In this document: in pieces, positions 63,115 through 64,000 of the stretch
Numbering within the stretch: position 1 is the first letter of the stretch
How the letters are laid out: every line of letters begins with the position of its first letter
DNA from: Exiguobacterium sp. s146
GTDB lineage: Bacteria > Bacillota > Bacilli > Exiguobacteriales > Exiguobacteriaceae
Length of the DNA stretch: 64,000 bases
Assembly (NCBI RefSeq): GCF_018618415.1
Contig: NZ_JACSMA010000001.1
Span: 1,054,001 to 1,118,000 of the forward strand
Direction of reading: 5' to 3'
The notes under the pieces: generated by a model
What the model was told of the DNA's origin: nothing
Seen by the model: the letters and a program-made list of their open reading frames with translations, nothing else
Database searches by the model: none
Program-made: the position numbers and the translations under genes

Positions 63115-63418
63115 CGACTGGACCGAACTGATTATCTCTCTGTATGGGAGTGTTGGTTTGGTCTATTTTTGTAGGAGGGACGCACATGTTAGATTGGATC
63201 GATCCGACCGATGCATTGACATATGTTTCGTGAGTTACAAAAAAAATTGAGTGGTGAATCACTCTTTACGAGATGATTGTTGTGGATTTCCGTTGATTTT
63301 TGACGATAATTACGAAAAAAGTGTTGGATTTGCCCGTTCTTTACTTTCTGTTTACGTTAAATTTACATCCGTTCGCTACACTGAAAAAGGAAGCGATATT
63401 TGCGGAGGAGGCAGGGAA
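63115..63418 (+). other. AT-rich intergenic region before the DeoR regulator
   Basis: 304 bases. It holds one small ORF with a strong RBS (63186-63233), a weak hairpin GAGTG/CACTC with three T (63249-63267), and an AT-rich stretch that probably contains the regulator promoter, although no convincing -35/-10 pair was found. Confidence 0.55.
63186..63233 (+). CDS. Possible 15-residue peptide
   Basis: ATG, 15 codons, TGA: MLDWIDPTDALTYVS. It is 8 bases after a perfect AGGAGG, better than many real genes here. It has no homologue I recognise. It could be a leader peptide, a small regulatory peptide or the truncated start of a lost gene. Confidence 0.35.
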   Translation: MLDWIDPTDALTYVS

Positions 63419-64000
63419 GTGTCTTTAATTGGAGAAGAACGTAAACAAAAGATTGTTGAATGGATAGAGCGGGAAGGCAAAGTGAAGACGAGCGAGTTGA
63501 TTGAACGGTTGAACGTCTCGGGGGAGTCGATTCGGCGCTACTTAGAAGAATTGGAGAAAGAACATCGCATTAAACGGGTGTATGGCGGAGCGGTGCTCCA
63601 TCAGAGCGTCTCGTTCCAGCCGATGATGATCTCGAATATGGATGGGATTCGCCGCATCGCCTATACGGCGTTCCAGCTCGTCGAGGATGACATGTTGCTC
63701 TATATCGGACACGGCGTCGCTCCGGAACAGGTCGCGGCCCGGCTTCGCGGACGGAATTTGACCGTCGTCACCCCGTCGCTCATGGTCGCCAAGGCGCTCT
63801 TCGAGCAACGAGCGAAGGGTGTATTCACGGGAGACATCCAATTGCTCGGCGGAACGATCGACCCGAAACACCTCGTCACCGTCGGCGAGCACGTCCTGCA
63901 GCAACTGAAGACGTACGTGTTCGATATGGCCATCTTGTCCGTCGAGGGGGTCGATGCCTCGCTTGGCTTGACGTGTGACGCCCATGGTCTCTCGACCGTG
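63419..64000 (+). CDS. DeoR-family transcriptional regulator, partial
   Basis: 194 codons inside the window, running off the right edge. N-terminal DeoR helix-turn-helix (EERKQKIVEWIEREGKVKTSELIERLNVSGESIRRYLEELEKEHRIKRVYGGAV), then the sugar-phosphate-sensing domain (LLYIGHGVAPEQVAARLRGRNLTVVTPSLMVAKAL, LLGGTIDPKHLVTVG). Such proteins repress sugar or nucleoside catabolic operons. GTG start at 63419, 8 bases after GGAGGAGG. The target operon would be downstream, outside the window. Confidence 0.88.
   Translation, partial: MSLIGEERKQKIVEWIEREGKVKTSELIERLNVSGESIRRYLEELEKEHRIKRVYGGAVLHQSVSFQPMMISNMDGIRRIAYTAFQLVEDDMLLYIGHGVAPEQVAARLRGRNLTVVTPSLMVAKALFEQRAKGVFTGDIQLLGGTIDPKHLVTVGEHVLQQLKTYVFDMAILSVEGVDASLGLTCDAHGLSTV

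Overview
The window is chromosomal DNA from a low-redundancy, mid-GC Bacillota genome. Gene content and order match the Bacillus subtilis chromosome in several long blocks (ppiB-ribT-scpAB-rluB-resABCDE; ymfFHI-ymfK-rodZ-pgsA-cinA-recA-rny-ymdB-spoVS-tdh-kbl; hflX-ynbB-glnR-glnA; lexA/yneA-yneB-ynzC-tkt-yneF; ynzD-ccdA-ccdC-yneK; acnA ... yneP-plsY). Small-acid-soluble-protein and coat genes are missing from places where sporulating bacilli have them. GC is above that of most Bacillus and codons ending in GTCG/CTCG/ACG dominate. Together this suggests an Exiguobacterium-like organism (inference; no 16S gene is present to test it).

Layout. 1-4.0 kb: the end of a pyrimidine-nucleoside phosphorylase, a cyclophilin, an orphan ribT, a DUF309 gene, condensin partners scpA/scpB and rluB. 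4.1-10.1 kb: cytochrome c maturation and redox signalling, resA-resB-resC then resD-resE. 10.1-16.3 kb: a cobalamin adenosyltransferase, an M16 peptidase pair, a short-chain reductase, the ACT/P-loop protein YmfK, RodZ and PgsA. 16.3-24.4 kb: cinA, SOS-controlled recA, RNase Y, the phosphodiesterase YmdB, SpoVS, and the threonine degradation pair tdh-kbl, which is split by a roughly 400-bp IS200/IS605-like insertion lacking a transposase. 24.5-31 kb: an accessory stretch with an ECF sigma/anti-sigma pair, several AT-richer orphan genes, an amber-interrupted gene, an MFS exporter and an acetyltransferase. 31-36.6 kb: an atypical tyrosine recombinase, HflX, a PLP enzyme and the GlnR-GlnA nitrogen switch. 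36.7-43 kb: an AlkD-like repair protein and the SOS control region, with lexA plus a DUF2227 gene on one side and a small membrane protein plus the resolvase YneB on the other, then transketolase. 43-50.9 kb: a heterodimeric ABC exporter, a Spo0E-like phosphatase, CcdA/CcdC and an acetate permease operon. 51-64 kb: release factor 3, aconitase with a dense operator region, a BCCT osmolyte transporter, a double-AAA CbxX/SpoVK-like ATPase, a thioesterase, a VanY-type lipoprotein, PlsY and the start of a DeoR-family regulator.

How the parts work together. CcdA (47.1 kb) should pass electrons to the ResA thioredoxin-like protein, which prepares apocytochromes for ResB/ResC haem ligation, with ResDE probably sensing respiratory state. 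Operator matches are readable for LexA (recA and the lexA/yneA-like region), GlnR (glnRA), CcpA (acetate permease and possibly acnA) and CcpC (acnA). They outline coupled control of DNA damage, nitrogen and carbon/TCA metabolism.

No rRNA, tRNA or CRISPR array was seen. The best candidates for something undescribed are the SOS-controlled LysM-less membrane protein opposite lexA, the lexA-DUF2227 coupling, the transposase-less IS605-like element that supplies the tdh stop codon, and the AT-rich orphan pair with an in-frame amber stop.
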